Positions 63,101 to 64,000 of a DNA stretch of 64,000 bases are shown here, piece after piece (positions within the stretch are counted from its first letter, which is position 1; each line of letters begins with the position of its first letter). The notes beneath the pieces were generated by a model. That model saw nothing but the letters and a program-made list of their open reading frames with translations, had not been told where the DNA came from and did not search any database. A program made the translations under genes and the position numbers. Origin of the DNA: Chelatococcus sp. YT9 (GTDB lineage: Bacteria > Pseudomonadota > Alphaproteobacteria > Rhizobiales > Beijerinckiaceae); NCBI RefSeq assembly GCF_018398315.1, contig NZ_JAHBRW010000001.1:4304289-4368288 (forward strand), in the 5' to 3' direction.

Positions 63101-64000
63101 ATGATGATAACATTTAGACACCTTCGTTATTTTGAAGCTCTTTCGCGGCACCGGCATTTTGGACGTGCGGCCGAGGAATGTTCCGTTACACAGCCGGCTC
63201 TCTCCATGCAAATGCGCGAGCTGGAAACGTTGTTGGGAACCCCGCTGATAGAGAGGCGGCGCGGCGATGTTCAGCTGACGGAGGTCGGCCACGAGGTCGC
63301 GCGGCGTGCCCGTGATATCCTGGCGACCGTACTCGATCTGACCGAGTTCACGCGGCGGACAAGCGGCCCGCTCTCGGGGCCGTTCGTTCTCGGCGCCGAG
63401 CCTTCCATCGCCCGTTATCTCATTCCCGATACCCTGCCGCAAATCAAAGCCGGCTTCCCGGCACTGGAACTGACGCTCCGCGAAACCATGACCGGCGCTC
63501 TCGTGGGCGAATTGATCGCAGGCCGGATCGACGCAATTCTCGTCTCGCTTCCGCTTGAACATCCTGACGTTGAAACGCTACCGCTGTTCGATGAGCACTT
63601 GCTCTATGTCACGCCGACGCAGAGCCCCGGCGACCTACCATCCCACATGCTTACGCCGAGCCTTGTGGCCGCAGACCAGCTCGTCCTTCTGGAAGACGGC
63701 CATAGCCTGCGCGAACAGATTCTGAGCTACTGCAACGTTCCGCCCGCGCTTGTTCGGCAGCAGAATGGCGCCAGTAATCTCTCGACACTCGTGCAGCTGA
63801 TTGCCAACGGCTATGGCGTGACGCTCCTGCCCGAAATGGCCGCCGCGGTGGAGGCGGCAGAGGAAAGCCGCGTGAGCCTGTCGCGTTTCAGGGATCCGGT
63901 GCCGCTGCGGACGATCGGGCTTGCTTGGCGGCGCAGCTCACCTCGCACCAGCGATTTCCACGCCCTTGGCGAGATCATAGGGTCGGCGGGTCACCAGTTG
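63101..64000 (+). CDS. OxyR-like LysR-family regulator without the peroxidatic cysteine, 3' end outside window
   Basis: 300 codons are visible and the frame is open at the right edge; the family length is about 305, so little is missing. The LysR helix-turn-helix is residues 1-60 (FRHLRYFEALSRHRHFGRAA, then QPALSMQMRELE). The effector domain follows OxyR: PLSGPFVLGAEPSIARYLIP, and LLEDGHSLREQILSYC at residues 197-211. In OxyR this segment carries the H2O2-sensing Cys in GHCLR; here that residue is Ser 202, while the resolving-type Cys at +9 (Cys 211) is kept. Classical peroxide sensing by disulfide is therefore unlikely. Met at 63101 or 63104 starts the protein. Confidence 0.85.
   Translation, partial: MMITFRHLRYFEALSRHRHFGRAAEECSVTQPALSMQMRELETLLGTPLIERRRGDVQLTEVGHEVARRARDILATVLDLTEFTRRTSGPLSGPFVLGAEPSIARYLIPDTLPQIKAGFPALELTLRETMTGALVGELIAGRIDAILVSLPLEHPDVETLPLFDEHLLYVTPTQSPGDLPSHMLTPSLVAADQLVLLEDGHSLREQILSYCNVPPALVRQQNGASNLSTLVQLIANGYGVTLLPEMAAAVEAAEESRVSLSRFRDPVPLRTIGLAWRRSSPRTSDFHALGEIIGSAGHQL

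Noticed and set aside
1..64000. CRISPR array, insertion sequence or prophage
   Set aside because: No regularly spaced direct repeats, transposase, integrase or phage structural genes were seen.

Overview
The window is GC-rich, densely coded DNA from an alphaproteobacterium, most likely of the order Hyphomicrobiales (Rhizobiales). The evidence is gene order and family content: popZ (DUF2497) next to valS and tolC, an imuA-imuB-dnaE2 cassette with a GAAC-N7-GAAC LexA box, an ExoR-like Sel1-repeat protein, the order pdxJ-acpS-lepB-rnc-era, and the order rpsF-rpsR-DUF2232-rplI ... dnaB-alr-radA-cvpA-purF. The genus cannot be fixed from the sequence. No insertion sequence, prophage, integrase or CRISPR array was seen.

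Region 1 (1-12078, all minus strand) is an accessory catabolic cluster. Read 5' to 3' it runs: DHDPS-family lyase, enolase-superfamily (MR/MLE) enzyme, sugar-type ABC binding protein, M14/aspartoacylase-like hydrolase, two permeases, ABC ATPase, extended SDR (sugar epimerase type), an IclR regulator fused to an SMP-30/gluconolactonase domain, a classical SDR, and a FAD-linked hydroxyacid dehydrogenase that runs off the left edge. Together these look like import and oxidation, lactone hydrolysis, dehydration and aldol-type cleavage of an acid sugar or a conjugate of one. The substrate is unknown. A perfect 17-bp inverted repeat sits just before the first gene, which starts with TTG.

Region 2 (12220-21291) is mixed: a DMT exporter, an M3 peptidase, two small Tyr/Pro/Arg-rich secreted proteins, an Old Yellow Enzyme with its own 17-bp inverted repeat, exonuclease III, a ceramidase-family membrane protein and an ExoR-like periplasmic protein. 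Region 3 (21692-28524) holds valS, popZ, tolC and pcm on the minus strand, then tRNA-Cys and tRNA-Asn pointing away from each other. Region 4 (29109-34904) is the SOS mutagenesis operon imuA-imuB-dnaE2 with a readable promoter and LexA operator. Region 5 (35115-39325) is the ugpBAEC glycerol-3-phosphate importer, followed by a sulfurtransferase and a SAM methyltransferase.

Region 6 (41912-61042) is core genome: era, rnc, lepB, acpS and pdxJ on the minus strand; a secreted TPR protein, S6, S18, DUF2232, L9, cyclopropane synthase, dnaB, alr, radA, cvpA, purF and an SDR on the plus strand; der and a YfgM-like TPR protein on the minus strand. The window ends with a methyltransferase carrying a regulatory domain and an OxyR-like LysR regulator (cut by the right edge) in which the peroxidatic cysteine position is serine.

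Several gene gaps hold fold-back repeats of about 40-165 bp (4197-4296, 8410-8544, 13198-13240, 34925-35090, 40511-40662). They are the main non-coding signal in the window. All family assignments come from reading translated motifs and gene order; no database search was possible.
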